A stretch of DNA of 64,000 bases from Bradyrhizobium diazoefficiens (GCF_016616885.1 NZ_CP067102.1:6786501-6850500), one strand, 5' to 3'. Shown: positions 44,851 through 55,201, numbered from the stretch's first letter. Numbers and translations are program-made. Notes: a model not told the origin generated them from the sequence alone.

Positions 44851-46482
44851 GTGGGCTCATACGTGCTGGCTGGTTTTGCACGCCAATTTGCTGCGGTGTC
44901 GTTGTCCCATGCGGGAGTGAAGGTCGGATCTCGGATCGGCCTCGCCTCGCTGGTGCTGCTTGCGGCTGCCGGTTCGGTTCATAACGCCGCCGCGCTGAAC
45001 GAAACCAAGACGCTCTCCTTCCACCACACCCACTCCGGCGAAGATCTCACCGTCACCTTCAAGCGCGATGGCCGCTACGACGAAGCCGCACTGAAGACTC
45101 TGAACCACTTCCTGCGTGACTGGCGCACCCAGGACGAGACGGTGATGGACCGCCACCTCTTCGACATCCTCTGGGAAGTTTATCGCGACGTCGACGGCAA
45201 GCAGCCGATCCAGATCATCTCCTCCTATCGCTCCCCCGCCACCAACGCCATGCTCCGCCGCCGCTCCTCGGGCGTGGCGCGCTTCAGCCAGCACATGCTG
45301 GGCCATGCGATGGACTTCTACATTCCAGGCGTGCCGCTGGAGCAGATCCGCTTCGCCGGCCTGCGCCTGCAGCGCGGCGGCGTCGGCTTCTACCCGACAT
45401 CCGGCTCGCCCTTCGTGCATCTCGACACCGGCAGCATCCGGCACTGGCCGCGCATGACGCATGACCAGCTCGCCAGCGTGTTCCCGGACGGCCGTACGGT
45501 CCACGTCCCGACCGACGGCACGCCGCTGAAGGGTTACGAGCTCGCCAAGGCCGACATCGAGAAGCGTGGCAATGGCGACAACGCTGCCACGATCGGCAAG
45601 CCGAGCTTCTTCGCCGCCCTGTTCAAGGGCAAGTCGGCCCCCGCCAGCAACGACGAGGACGACGAGAGCGCGCCCGCCGCATCCGAGAAGCCGGCAGCGC
45701 CGACCGTGGTCGCAGCCGCCGCGAAACCGGCCGATCCGGTGCCGACGCCGCGGGCCAAGCCGCAGATCGCCGCCGCGATCCAGCTCGCTTCGGCCGATGC
45801 CCAACTCGTTGCGCCGCCCAAGCCGAAGCCCGCGCCCGTGGCTGACAAGCCGGCTGCCGGCAAATCTTCCGACGGAAAGCCCGAGACCCCCGCCGACATC
45901 ATCAATGCCCGCGGCTTCTGGGATGCGCCCGCCACGCCGCAGCAGGCGACGCCGGCCCAGGTCGCAGCGCTGAGGGCGCGCCAGGCGCTTGCCGCCGCCA
46001 CCGACCCGCAACCGACCGCGAGCGTCTCCAACGCAACCCTTCAGGCGCTGGCTTACGCGCCGGCCGCCTCCCCGGTCGACCGCGCCAACGTCGTCGCCGC
46101 CTCCGCGCCGATCCCGCGCGGCGTGCGTCCGGTGTCCGCGGCCCGCAACGCCGCGCCGGCCACCGAGATCAACACCGTCGTCGGCAAGAGCACCGACGGC
46201 ATGATCGCCACCGCGACCCGGCTCTCCGCACCCAAAGGCGAGAGCATCTGGCTCAAGATCGTGATGCTGTCGCCGAGCGCCAGCCGCGCCATGTCGGTGA
46301 CGCTGATGGGCGAGCTCGACATGGCCGCGATGCGCGCTTATTTCGTCAAGCCGCAGACCGTGGTCGCGATGGGCTTTGTCGACGATCCCATGCAGGGCCT
46401 GTCCTGCGACAGTTTCTCGGGCAGCGCCACCGCCAAGCTCGAGACGACGTCGTTCGTCGTGCGCACCGCCGCGCTGCGCTGA
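44851..46482 (+). CDS. DUF882/M15-like peptidoglycan peptidase with long C-terminal extension
   Basis: A 543-residue exported protein. The DUF882 domain (about 50-215, YcbK-like, related to D,D-carboxypeptidases of the M15 group) has the zinc ligands in 'FSQHMLGHAMDFY' (His148, Asp155) and 'PFVHLDTGSIRHW' (His190). Residues about 240-420 are a disordered Ala/Pro/Lys linker. The last ~95 residues ('ESIWLKIVMLSPSASRAMSV' onward) form a separate unknown domain with 'GFVDDPMQGLSCDSFSG'. The start is uncertain: GTG at 44851 or 44863. Together with the transpeptidase upstream it points to cell-wall remodelling. Confidence 0.85.
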   Translation: MGSYVLAGFARQFAAVSLSHAGVKVGSRIGLASLVLLAAAGSVHNAAALNETKTLSFHHTHSGEDLTVTFKRDGRYDEAALKTLNHFLRDWRTQDETVMDRHLFDILWEVYRDVDGKQPIQIISSYRSPATNAMLRRRSSGVARFSQHMLGHAMDFYIPGVPLEQIRFAGLRLQRGGVGFYPTSGSPFVHLDTGSIRHWPRMTHDQLASVFPDGRTVHVPTDGTPLKGYELAKADIEKRGNGDNAATIGKPSFFAALFKGKSAPASNDEDDESAPAASEKPAAPTVVAAAAKPADPVPTPRAKPQIAAAIQLASADAQLVAPPKPKPAPVADKPAAGKSSDGKPETPADIINARGFWDAPATPQQATPAQVAALRARQALAAATDPQPTASVSNATLQALAYAPAASPVDRANVVAASAPIPRGVRPVSAARNAAPATEINTVVGKSTDGMIATATRLSAPKGESIWLKIVMLSPSASRAMSVTLMGELDMAAMRAYFVKPQTVVAMGFVDDPMQGLSCDSFSGSATAKLETTSFVVRTAALR

Positions 46483-46552
46483 CGTCAAGCGCGATTAGCG
46501 CGTCTTCCGCCGGTCGCGAAGATTTCACTCTCGATCGCTTATCGGTCTCCGA

Positions 46553-48319
46553 TCAGGCCGGCAGGCCAGCTCGGCGAAGGCCCGTCTCGTAGTGCTGACG
46601 GTCAACGTCGCGCTTGTAATGCTGGGTGGAGAGATGATTGGCTACTGAAAACGACGGCTCGCGCTTGAGAACCTCGGCCGCGTGAGCGCCGGCCGCAACC
46701 GCGTTGCCCATCTGGGCGAAGATCGCGGCAAGGAACGCGTGGTGGGTTTGATCGGGCCGCGTGATCCGTGAGAAAGCCTCGGCGGCTTCGGCGTATTTCT
46801 CCGCACAATAATAGGCGCGTCCGAGATGGCTCCAGAAGCGTTCCGGGTGATACGGGTTGAGCCGCATCGCCTTCCTGATCCAGTCGATGCCCTCTTCCGG
46901 CCGTCCCAGCCAGGTCAGCAGTTCGCCCTGCTGCACCACCACGAGATCATAGTTCGGGTTGAGTGCGAGCGCCCGCTCCTGATGGTAGGCGGCCTTGTCA
47001 TGGTCGTCGCGGTTCAGATTGAGCGCAGCGAGGATGCGGTGGACGTCGCTGTCATTGTCGTCGAGGATCAGCGTGGTCTCCAGCTCTGAAGCAACCTGCT
47101 GGAAGGTGGCGTCGCGATCCGCGCACCAGTTATAGACCCAGGTCTGGCCCAGGACGCACGCCTTCCAGGCGTGAGCGTGAGCATAATTCCCGTCCAGTTC
47201 GAGCGCCCGGTCGAGCAGAAGTTGGGCCCGCGCATTGTCTTCGCGATTGGAGCGATGGTGTAAGATCTTTGCGGCCAGCACGCATTCATAAGCCACCATG
47301 TTGTCCGTCGGCTTGCGGTTCGCCCGATCGTGCGTGGCCGCCTCGACGCGGCCGGGCAACGTGGCGGCGATCGCCCGGGTCATCTCATCCTGGATCGCGA
47401 AGATGTCCTTGAGCTCGCCGTCGTAGCGTTCCGCCCAGATGTGCCGGTCGGTTTCCGCATCGATCAGCTGCACGGTGACGCGGACGCGATCTCCGGCCTT
47501 TCGCACACTGCCCTCGATGACGTAGTCGACGCCGAATTCGCGGCCGACGTCCTGCACCTTGACCGCCTTGCCCTTGTACACGAAGGTCGAGTTGCGGGAG
47601 ATCACCAACAGGTCGTGGAAGCGTGAGAGCTCGGTGATGATGTCTTCGGTCAAGCCATCCGCAAAGAACTCCTGCTCAGGGTCGCCGCTCATATTGGCGA
47701 AGGGCAGCACGGCGATGGACGGCTTCTTCGACATGCCGGTCGCCTTTGCAGCGCCCTTCGTGTCGTCTGATGCGCTTGTTGGCCCCTCCTCCAGTCGAAT
47801 CCGGTAGACGCGGATCGGACGTACGATGTTCTTGACGTTCTGCTCGCCGATATCCTCGAATGCAACGCCATCGAGGCGCTGGCCGAGCTGATCGCGCACC
47901 GCGCTCGAGATGCAGATACCTCCAGGCTCGGCCAGTGCCTCCAACCGCGACGCGACGTTGACGCCGTCGCCGAATATATCGTTCTGGTCGACGATCACGT
48001 CGCCCAGATTGATGCCGATGCGGAATTGCATCCATCGCGGCGGCGGGACGTCGGCGTTGCGTCGCCCCATCCGGCTCTGAATTTCAGCAGCGCACAGCAC
48101 GGCGTCGACGATGCTATGGAATTCGACGAGCATGCCGTCGCCCGTCGTCTTGATGATGCGGCCGTGATTTTTGGCAATGGCCGGATCGATGAGCTCGATC
48201 CGGTGGGTCTTGAGGCGCGCGAGCGTGCCAGCCTCATCGGCCTCCATGAGCCGGCTAAAGCCGACCATGTCAGCCGCGAGGACTGCGGCGAGCCTGCGCT
48301 CTGGGCCTGGCACATCCAT
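46553..48319 (-). CDS. Class III adenylate/guanylate cyclase with TolB-like and TPR domains
   Basis: A 588-residue protein. The N-terminal cyclase domain (about 8-180) keeps both metal-binding aspartates: Asp17 in 'LAADMVGFSRLMEADE' and Asp61 in 'TTGDGMLVEF'. 'GDGVNVASRLEALAEPGG' holds the transition-state residues. A middle domain of the TolB/FlgO-like type starts 'PSIAVLPFANMSGDPEQEF', and the C-terminal half is TPR. No membrane segment is evident. Bradyrhizobium genomes carry many such CyaA-like proteins. It likely makes cAMP; the signal sensed is unknown. Confidence 0.9.
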   Translation of the reverse strand: MDVPGPERRLAAVLAADMVGFSRLMEADEAGTLARLKTHRIELIDPAIAKNHGRIIKTTGDGMLVEFHSIVDAVLCAAEIQSRMGRRNADVPPPRWMQFRIGINLGDVIVDQNDIFGDGVNVASRLEALAEPGGICISSAVRDQLGQRLDGVAFEDIGEQNVKNIVRPIRVYRIRLEEGPTSASDDTKGAAKATGMSKKPSIAVLPFANMSGDPEQEFFADGLTEDIITELSRFHDLLVISRNSTFVYKGKAVKVQDVGREFGVDYVIEGSVRKAGDRVRVTVQLIDAETDRHIWAERYDGELKDIFAIQDEMTRAIAATLPGRVEAATHDRANRKPTDNMVAYECVLAAKILHHRSNREDNARAQLLLDRALELDGNYAHAHAWKACVLGQTWVYNWCADRDATFQQVASELETTLILDDNDSDVHRILAALNLNRDDHDKAAYHQERALALNPNYDLVVVQQGELLTWLGRPEEGIDWIRKAMRLNPYHPERFWSHLGRAYYCAEKYAEAAEAFSRITRPDQTHHAFLAAIFAQMGNAVAAGAHAAEVLKREPSFSVANHLSTQHYKRDVDRQHYETGLRRAGLPA

Positions 48320-48436
48320 TGCTCGGTCCCTTCACCGAGCACTCTAGCAGACCAGCGGTTTCTGCCCAAGCTGGGTGCGCTGCAAATTGCGGCGGGACGA
48401 GGTACCTCCTACCGGTGACGTTGCAGCCTCACCGCC

Positions 48437-48709
48437 TCAGATCATCCCCAGCGCCTGCATGTAGGTCTCGAGAATCGTCTCGGCCTCGGCGCGCTCGTTG
48501 GGATCCTGCTTGCGCATGCGCACGATGGTGCGCAGCGCCTTGACGTCGTAGCCGTTGCCCTTGCTCTCGGCATAGACGTCGCGGATGTCGTCGGAAATCG
48601 CCTTCTTCTCTTCCTCCAGCCGCTCGATGCGCTCGATGATGGATTTGAGCTGATCCTTGGCAAATTTCGTCGCGGGCTCGTCGTCGCGGACGGCGGCGGT
48701 GGTGGCCAT
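48437..48709 (-). CDS. gapR: GapR-family nucleoid protein (DUF2312)
   Basis: A 90-residue coiled-coil protein. '[20 protein letters not shown]' and '[20 protein letters not shown]' followed by '[14 protein letters not shown]' match Caulobacter GapR closely. GapR binds overtwisted AT-rich DNA ahead of replication and transcription forks and helps topoisomerases. Start 48709 ('[10 protein letters not shown]') is preferred to 48760. It is alone on this strand between the cyclase and DUF1244 genes. Confidence 0.9.
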   Translation of the reverse strand: MATTAAVRDDEPATKFAKDQLKSIIERIERLEEEKKAISDDIRDVYAESKGNGYDVKALRTIVRMRKQDPNERAEAETILETYMQALGMI

Positions 48710-48906
48710 CTTGGTACTCCAAATGGAACTGGCAAAACGAGGTGACGCCGGCATCCTCACCGCGCGTGCTGCGAGAACCCTTAGGGTTGGCGCCGACTGC
48801 GTTCAAGCAAGCATCGCGCTCGTCCACAGCGCGCCCACACCTTCCTGCAATGGGGCGAAGAAAGCAGTTGTGTGGTGCGACTCAAGCGCCCGCGCGGGAC
48901 AGTCCC

Positions 48907-49212
<306 letters not shown>

Positions 49213-49391
49213 GGCTGGATCCCTCGGCTGTCACTCGGCTCTGACCTTGATGGAGGTCACCCTTACGGGATCAGGTGGGGTCCTGTCACAGATTTTGCCA
49301 TATCGCGGCGCAAACGGCCTCGAAGCCCCCCAAGGGGCAGTTCCCCGGCCCTACGCCAAATCGTCAATCATCTGGTATACGTTCCGCGACA

Positions 49392-49988
49392 ATGATCGCC
49401 GAATCTCTCCGCTCCCCCCTTCACCTGCTCGCCCGGTTGGTCCCGGTGCTGGTGGTTGGCCTGTTGTGCATCTGGGCCAGCCCGGCCTCGGCCGATTTCC
49501 GGCTTTGCAACAACACCTCGAGCCGGGTCGGCATTGCGCTTGGCTACAAGGATGCCGACGGATGGACCACCGAAGGCTGGTGGAACATCTCGTCCCGCTC
49601 CTGCGAGACGCTGCTGCGGGGAACGCTGGTCGCCCGCTACTATTACATCTACGCGATCGACTATGACCGCGGCGGCGAATGGTCGGGGCAGGCCTTCATG
49701 TGCTCGCGCGACAAGGAATTCACCATCCGCGGCACCGAGGACTGTTTGGCGCGCGGCTATGACCGGACCGGCTATTTCGAGGTCGATACCGGCGAGCAGC
49801 GGGCCTGGACGGTACAGCTCACCGATGCCAACGAGCAGCCTGCCCAGCAACGCGTCCCCGGGATGCCCGGCCCTGTCGGCCCGGGTGGCGGCGTTCCTGG
49901 TTTGCCCAATAACCCGCCCGGTGGTACGCCCCCCGCCGCGCCTGGCCTTCCGCCAGCCCCCTCGCCACCGTCTGGAAATAAACCATGA
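49392..49988 (+). CDS. DUF1036 exported protein
   Basis: A 198-residue protein with a signal peptide ('VVGLLCIWASPASA'). The mature part is DUF1036: 'DFRLCNNTSSRVGIALGYKD' then 'GWWNISSRSCETLLRG' with paired cysteines, likely forming disulphides in the periplasm. The last 60 residues are Pro/Gly-rich. Function unknown. Its stop overlaps the pyruvate kinase start (ATGA), an arrangement that suggests co-transcription. Confidence 0.88.
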   Translation: MIAESLRSPLHLLARLVPVLVVGLLCIWASPASADFRLCNNTSSRVGIALGYKDADGWTTEGWWNISSRSCETLLRGTLVARYYYIYAIDYDRGGEWSGQAFMCSRDKEFTIRGTEDCLARGYDRTGYFEVDTGEQRAWTVQLTDANEQPAQQRVPGMPGPVGPGGGVPGLPNNPPGGTPPAAPGLPPAPSPPSGNKP

Positions 49989-51421
49989 GGCGTCTTCGCC
50001 GTATCAAGATTCTCGCGACCCTCGGACCTGCCTCCTCGGATCTCGCGATGATCCGCCGCCTGTTCGAGGCCGGCGCCGACGTGTTCCGCATCAACATGAG
50101 CCACACCCCGCATGACAAGATGCGGGAGCTGGTGGCGACGATCCGCAATGTCGAGAGCAGCTACGGCCGCCCGATCGGCATCCTGGTCGATCTCCAGGGC
50201 CCGAAGCTCCGGCTCGGCGCATTCGCGGAAGGCGCGGTCCAGCTCCAGAACGGCCAGACCTTCACGCTGGATTCCGACAAGACGCCGGGCGATGCCAACC
50301 GCGTCAATCTTCCTCACCCCGAGATTCTTGCAGCGCTCAGGCCCGGCCATGCGCTGCTGCTCGACGACGGCAAGGTGCGGCTGATCGCGGAGGAGACCAC
50401 GAAAGAGCACGCGGTGACGCGCGTCGTGGTCGGCGGCAAGATGTCCGATCGCAAGGGCGTCAGCCTTCCGGATACGGACCTGCCGGTCTCGGCGATGACG
50501 CCGAAGGATCGCGCCGACCTCGAGGCCGCGCTGGTCACCGGCGTCGACTGGATCGCGCTGTCCTTTGTGCAGCGCGCTGACGACGTGCTCGAAGCCAAAA
50601 AGATGATCCGCGGCCGCGCCGCGGTCATGGCCAAGATCGAGAAGCCGCAGGCGATCGACCGCCTCGCCGACATCATCGAGGCCTCCGACGCGCTGATGGT
50701 GGCGCGCGGCGATCTCGGCGTCGAGCTGCCGCTGGAACGCGTGCCGAGCCTTCAAAAGCAAATGACGCGCATGGCGCGCCGCGCCGGCAAGCCGGTGGTG
50801 ATCGCAACCCAGATGCTGGAATCGATGATCCAGTCGCCGGTGCCGACCCGCGCCGAAGTCTCCGACGTCGCCACTGCGGTCTACGAGGGCGCCGACGCCA
50901 TCATGCTGTCGGCGGAATCGGCGGCCGGCAAATTCCCGGTCGAGGCGGTCTCGACCATGAACCGCATCGGCGAGGAGGTCGAGCGCGACCCGATTTATCG
51001 TTCCGTGCTCACCGCTCAGCGCCCCGCGCCGGAATCAACCGCGGGCGACGCCATCGCCGACGCCGCGCGGCAGATCGCCGAGACGCTGGACCTGCCCGCC
51101 CTGATCTGCTGGACCAGCTCAGGCTCGACCGCCGTGCGCGTGGCGCGCGAGCGGCCGAAGCCGCCGGTTGTGGCGATCACGCCGAACATCCAGGCCGGCC
51201 GCCGGCTGGCCGTCGTGTGGGGCGTGCATTGCGTGGTGGCGGAAGATGCGCGCGACCAGGACGACATGGTGAGCCGCGCCGGCCAGATCGCCTTCCGCGA
51301 CGGTTTCGTCCGTGCCGGCCAGCGCGTGATCATCGTCGCCGGCGTCCCGCTCGGCATTCCCGGCACCACCAACATGGTGCGTATCGCTTCCGTCGGCCCC
51401 GAGGGCGACGCGAATATCTGA
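49985..51421 (+). CDS. pyk: Pyruvate kinase
   Basis: A 478-residue glycolytic enzyme converting phosphoenolpyruvate and ADP to pyruvate and ATP. 'RRIKILATLGPASSDLAMIR' begins it. The active-site Lys lies in 'AVMAKIEKPQAIDRL', with 'MVARGDLGVELPLERVPSLQ' and 'PVVIATQMLESMIQSPVPTR' as the classical signatures. The C-terminal allosteric domain is complete. It overlaps the DUF1036 gene and is followed by a terminator. Confidence 0.97.
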   Translation: MRRLRRIKILATLGPASSDLAMIRRLFEAGADVFRINMSHTPHDKMRELVATIRNVESSYGRPIGILVDLQGPKLRLGAFAEGAVQLQNGQTFTLDSDKTPGDANRVNLPHPEILAALRPGHALLLDDGKVRLIAEETTKEHAVTRVVVGGKMSDRKGVSLPDTDLPVSAMTPKDRADLEAALVTGVDWIALSFVQRADDVLEAKKMIRGRAAVMAKIEKPQAIDRLADIIEASDALMVARGDLGVELPLERVPSLQKQMTRMARRAGKPVVIATQMLESMIQSPVPTRAEVSDVATAVYEGADAIMLSAESAAGKFPVEAVSTMNRIGEEVERDPIYRSVLTAQRPAPESTAGDAIADAARQIAETLDLPALICWTSSGSTAVRVARERPKPPVVAITPNIQAGRRLAVVWGVHCVVAEDARDQDDMVSRAGQIAFRDGFVRAGQRVIIVAGVPLGIPGTTNMVRIASVGPEGDANI

Positions 51422-51454
51422 GGCCGCCGGCGCCCGGCCGACCAAAAACGCGAA

Positions 51455-51506
51455 AACAACCCCATGCACAGTAGCCGGCCGGTCCGGCTGCTTTGCTGGG
51501 GTTTTG
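51455..51506 (+). terminator. Terminator after pyruvate kinase
   Basis: AACCCCA at the base and AGCCGG/CCGGCT at the top form a long interrupted stem, closed by TGGGGTT and followed by TTGC. It lies about 35 bases after the pyk stop, and also faces the convergent TetR gene end. Confidence 0.65.
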
Positions 51507-51572
51507 CGAAAAGACGTGCTCAGGCAACGGCTTGGGCGCGATCAGCTCGCGGCCCACATCGCATCGGTATTT

Positions 51573-52253
51573 TCAGGCCCCGACCAGCGCCTTGGTCGTC
51601 GGCAGCAGCGTCTGCTGCACCACCAGACCGCGGGCGCGGGCGTCCATGACGCCGACGGCGCGCAGCGCAAGCAGCGTCACGGTCTGTACCGCATCGCGCA
51701 TCTTGACGGGATCTTCGAGATTGTCGGGCGCAAGCGGGCCAACCAGCGCTTCGTGCAGCGCCCCCAGCAGCGCGGTCGCGGCCAACGCGGTGTCCTGCGC
51801 CGGCAGATGGCCGGCGCGCACGGCGGCGTCGATCCGGGCGGCGATCTCGCCGGCAATCTCGCGGCGGCTGGCCAGGCGTGAGGCACTGACATCGACATCA
51901 ACAGGCTCGGCCAAAATGCCCCAGGCCAGCCGGCGCTGCGACAGCGTATGGACGGCCACGGTGGTCACGGCCGCCGCCAGCGCGGAGGACGGGCCAGGCG
52001 CGGCATCGGCCGCGCGCCGGATCGCCGCGAGCTCGTCGCGGGAGACCTCGGAGATCAATTCGGAGATCAGCTCGGCCTTGGAGGGGAAGTAGCGGTAGAC
52101 GGTGCCGGCCGCCACATTGGCCCGGACCGCGACCGGCGCGATCTGCACCGCCGCCATGCCGCCTTCGGCTGCGGCTTCCCTTGCCGCCGCCAGGATGGCG
52201 CTGCGCCGAGCCGCAAGGCGCTTAACCACTTGATGCGTTCGCCGATAAACCAT
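51573..52253 (-). CDS. TetR-family transcriptional regulator
   Basis: A 226-residue repressor. The N-terminal helix-turn-helix is 'VQIAPVAVRANVAAGTVYRY' with 'FPSKAELISELISEV'. The remainder is an all-helical ligand domain. Start 52253 ('MVYRRTHQVVKRLAARR') fits the family; the frame runs to 52367 without a site. A 5-base inverted repeat at 52340-52355 may be its operator. It is convergent with pyk and divergent from the GT-C-like gene. Ligand unknown. Confidence 0.88.
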   Translation of the reverse strand: MVYRRTHQVVKRLAARRSAILAAAREAAAEGGMAAVQIAPVAVRANVAAGTVYRYFPSKAELISELISEVSRDELAAIRRAADAAPGPSSALAAAVTTVAVHTLSQRRLAWGILAEPVDVDVSASRLASRREIAGEIAARIDAAVRAGHLPAQDTALAATALLGALHEALVGPLAPDNLEDPVKMRDAVQTVTLLALRAVGVMDARARGLVVQQTLLPTTKALVGA

Positions 52254-52586
52254 GGCGCGCTTCCTGTCCCACCACGCCTGCCGCACGCCCGCGGCCGAAC
52301 GCTTCGTCACTGCAAGAGATGCAAATCGCCCCGCAAGGACTGAACAACTATTCAGGGGGGATGACAAGAAGCAAATGCGTGGGTCGCGCCTGGAATGCTT
52401 CCCGCAAGGAACGCACCACCGCTACGCGCCAAGCAAACGGTTCCTGCATTGATTCATGCAACCTTAACTGGCTGGTCATAGTCCTACGGGGATCAACCGG
52501 AATCCGGCAATGCGCCCCACCAGCGTACTTTCTCCGTCGCATCCCGTTTTCGAAACAGGGCTGCGACCATCAGACGTGGCGCCTTG
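52254..52586. other. Divergent intergenic region of the TetR and GT-C-like genes
   Basis: About 330 bases with no gene. CTGAA-CAACTA-TTCAG at 52340-52355 is an inverted repeat of the size seen in TetR operators, 87 bases before the repressor start. Otherwise nothing recognisable. Confidence 0.4.
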
Positions 52587-54224
52587 ATGCTGCAGCGCAC
52601 GACAACCACTGTCGATTTGCCCGACGCCATGCCCATGCCCGCGGCCCAAGGCCTGCGGCGATCATGGACGATGAACCTGCGCGGGAAAGCGCTTGCGCCC
52701 ATCGTCGTTGTCATCTGCTCGATGCTGGCAGGCGCGCTCTACACCTTCGCGATGGGCGAGGACGTCAACTGGGATTGGCAGAACTACCACGAATACAATG
52801 TCTGGGCCGTGCTCAATGGCCGTTATGGCGTCGATGCGGTCCCGTCGGGCTTTCAAACCTACTTCAATCCGATCGTCTATTTTCCCGTCTATTACCTCCG
52901 CCACTATCTGCCGTCGCCGTATGGGCTGATGATCATCGGCGCAATTCACGGCCTCAACCTCGCGCTGATTTGCCTGTTTGCACGCCTGGTCCTGCGCCAG
53001 GCCGCGACCTTCGCGGCAATCGCGGCGGCGGTCGCAATCGCGGCCTCGGGTCCGATGACGCTCTCGGAAGTGGGCACGAGCTTTTCCGACGTGTTGCTCG
53101 CATTGCCCGTGATCGGCGGCTTCCTTCTGATCCTGGTTGCGGATCGCCAGCCTGCAGTCCGCTATCTGCTGGCCGGGCTCCTGATCGGCGCCGCGGTCGG
53201 GCTGAAGCTCACCAATGTCGTTTACGCGATAGGTGCAGCCGCGGCAGTGCTCGCCGCCGCGCGTCCGCTTCGGGCGACTGCCCTGCTTGGATTCGGCGGG
53301 ATTGTCGGCGCGGCGCTCACCGGCGGCGAATGGTGCCTGATCGCCTGGCGCGACACCGGCAACCCGATCTTCCCGCTGTTCAATGCAGTCTTCCAGTCAA
53401 GTGAGGTGGCGACCGTCAATCTGATGGATGCGCAGTTCATGCCCCACAGCGTGTCCGACGCACTGGCCTATCCGTTCTATTGGCTGATCGGCGACCACAG
53501 AGGCGCGGAGCATCCGTTCCGCGACGCGCGCTTCGCGGTCGTGGCGGTCCTGCTCGTGCTCGGCCTGCTTGTGCGCATGACGCGCGGCCGCGCGATCCTC
53601 ACACGACGTGACGTGCAGCTCGTGGTGCTGTTTGCAGTCTCCTACCTGGCGTGGCTCGGCCTGTTCTCGATCCAGCGCTATGCGGTCGTTCTGGAACTGT
53701 TGTGCGGCCCGATCATCGTTCTGCTGCTCGCGCGCCTCGCTGCGCGCGCGGGGCCGACATTGCCGACGTCCCCCGTTCCGCTGAACGCACTGATGTTGAC
53801 GGTCGCAGCCGTGATCGCATTGTGGTCGCAGCCGGCGGACTGGTGGCATCGCTCCTGGTCCAACACCTACCGACCAAAGATCGCCGACGAGCTCGATCAG
53901 CCCGCGACCTACTTCATCCTCGGCAAGCCGCTCGCCTATATCGCGCCGCAGCTTCCCTCCCAGTCGCGCTTCTACCTGCTCGCCGATATCGGTGTGCCCA
54001 TCGTTCCCGGCGGCATCTTTGACCAGCGCATCCGCGCTGGGCTGAAGACCCCGCTGCCCGGCGGTCTCCGCGAATTGCACATGCGCGGCGAGCCGGACCA
54101 CAGCGCGCTGCTGGATCGCTACGCGCTTGCCATCGATCCCAGCAGGCCCTGTGTCGCCATCGAGGGCGCTCGCCCGGGCACGATCCTCGAAAGCTGCCCG
54201 CTCATTGAGCGGACCTCGCGTTAG
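52587..54224 (+). CDS. Polytopic membrane protein, GT-C glycosyltransferase-like
   Basis: A 545-residue membrane protein with about ten hydrophobic spans. Between the first two spans lies a periplasmic loop, 'GEDVNWDWQNYHEYNVWAVL' and 'GFQTYFNPIVYFPVYYLRHY', the Asp-containing first-loop layout of GT-C enzymes that use polyprenyl-phosphate sugars. The C-terminal ~90 residues ('PATYFILGKPLAYIAPQLPS' onward) are soluble. TTG at 52584 precedes the ATG chosen at 52587; 52671 is another option. It is not in an operon. Sugar and acceptor unknown. Confidence 0.75.
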   Translation: MLQRTTTTVDLPDAMPMPAAQGLRRSWTMNLRGKALAPIVVVICSMLAGALYTFAMGEDVNWDWQNYHEYNVWAVLNGRYGVDAVPSGFQTYFNPIVYFPVYYLRHYLPSPYGLMIIGAIHGLNLALICLFARLVLRQAATFAAIAAAVAIAASGPMTLSEVGTSFSDVLLALPVIGGFLLILVADRQPAVRYLLAGLLIGAAVGLKLTNVVYAIGAAAAVLAAARPLRATALLGFGGIVGAALTGGEWCLIAWRDTGNPIFPLFNAVFQSSEVATVNLMDAQFMPHSVSDALAYPFYWLIGDHRGAEHPFRDARFAVVAVLLVLGLLVRMTRGRAILTRRDVQLVVLFAVSYLAWLGLFSIQRYAVVLELLCGPIIVLLLARLAARAGPTLPTSPVPLNALMLTVAAVIALWSQPADWWHRSWSNTYRPKIADELDQPATYFILGKPLAYIAPQLPSQSRFYLLADIGVPIVPGGIFDQRIRAGLKTPLPGGLRELHMRGEPDHSALLDRYALAIDPSRPCVAIEGARPGTILESCPLIERTSR

Positions 54225-54463
54225 AACGTGTAGTCACAAAGGCAATGTCGGCTGCCGATGGCCAAGCGGAAAACATCTGCTCGGGTGAGCTTTACCGGCT
54301 TTGACCCAAGGCCGACGCTAGGCCGGACATGGACCGGCAGCCGCGGGCAATATGGGCCTCGCTTTATTCTCGTTTGAGCATACTGTCCGCCCATCGACGG
54401 CAGACCACAGGCACCGTTGACAGAGAGTTCTTTACGCTCCCGCCGTAACCGAGGGAGCGCAAT

Positions 54464-55201
54464 ATGCCGCACAAAGATAACCTACTTCTCGCATCGCTCT
54501 CGCCGGGCGATCTGGCTGCCCTTCAACCCTCCCTAAAGCTCGTGGATCTCGAACAGGAGCAGGTGTTGTTCGAGGCGGGCGATAGCATCGACGCGACCTA
54601 TTTTCCGACTAGCGCGGTCATTTCTATCGTGGTCACGCTATCGAGCGGCCAAGTCGTGGAGGCCGCGATGGTTGGCCGAGACGGCGTAATTGGCGCATCG
54701 GCGGCGCTCGATGGCCGGAAGTCGCTAAGCCGGGCTGTGATCCAGCTGAGCGGTAGGGCAATGGTTTGCAGCTTGGCGGAGCTCAGGGGGGCGGCCATGC
54801 AGAGCCAACCGCTTCTTTCACTGCTGATCAGACACGAGCAAACCCTTTACGCTCAGGCGCAGCAATCCGCCGCCTGCATGGCGGCGCATCATGTGAACGC
54901 CCGCCTGTGCCGCTGGCTGCTCAGATCGAGAGACCTATCGCAAAGCGATACGCTCTTATTCACGCAAGAGTTCTTAGCGGAGATGCTAGGTGTCAGTCGA
55001 ACAAGCGTGACGGTCGTGGCGCACACGCTTCAGCAGGCCGGGATCATCAAATACACCAGAGGCAAGATCCGGATAACCAACCTTCAGGCCCTGCAGGATG
55101 CGGCCTGCGAATGCTACGAAACCGTGAAGTCGCAATACCAGGGCTTGCTCGGAGGAGATGATAGCGTGGGCGGAACTCGCATTCCGCCGTCGGCCATCTA
55201 A
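54464..55201 (+). CDS. Crp/Fnr-family transcriptional regulator
   Basis: A 245-residue protein. A cNMP-binding-like beta-roll (about 15-130, 'QEQVLFEAGDSIDATYFPTS' and 'VVEAAMVGRDGVIGASAALD') is followed by a winged helix-turn-helix ('FLAEMLGVSRTSVTVVAHTL'). It has no N-terminal Cys cluster, so it is not an oxygen-sensing Fnr, and the phosphate-binding cassette of true Crp is not conserved. This subgroup is multiplied in Bradyrhizobium. GAGGGAGC precedes the start. The 240 bases before it contain no gene. Signal unknown. Confidence 0.9.
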   Translation: MPHKDNLLLASLSPGDLAALQPSLKLVDLEQEQVLFEAGDSIDATYFPTSAVISIVVTLSSGQVVEAAMVGRDGVIGASAALDGRKSLSRAVIQLSGRAMVCSLAELRGAAMQSQPLLSLLIRHEQTLYAQAQQSAACMAAHHVNARLCRWLLRSRDLSQSDTLLFTQEFLAEMLGVSRTSVTVVAHTLQQAGIIKYTRGKIRITNLQALQDAACECYETVKSQYQGLLGGDDSVGGTRIPPSAI

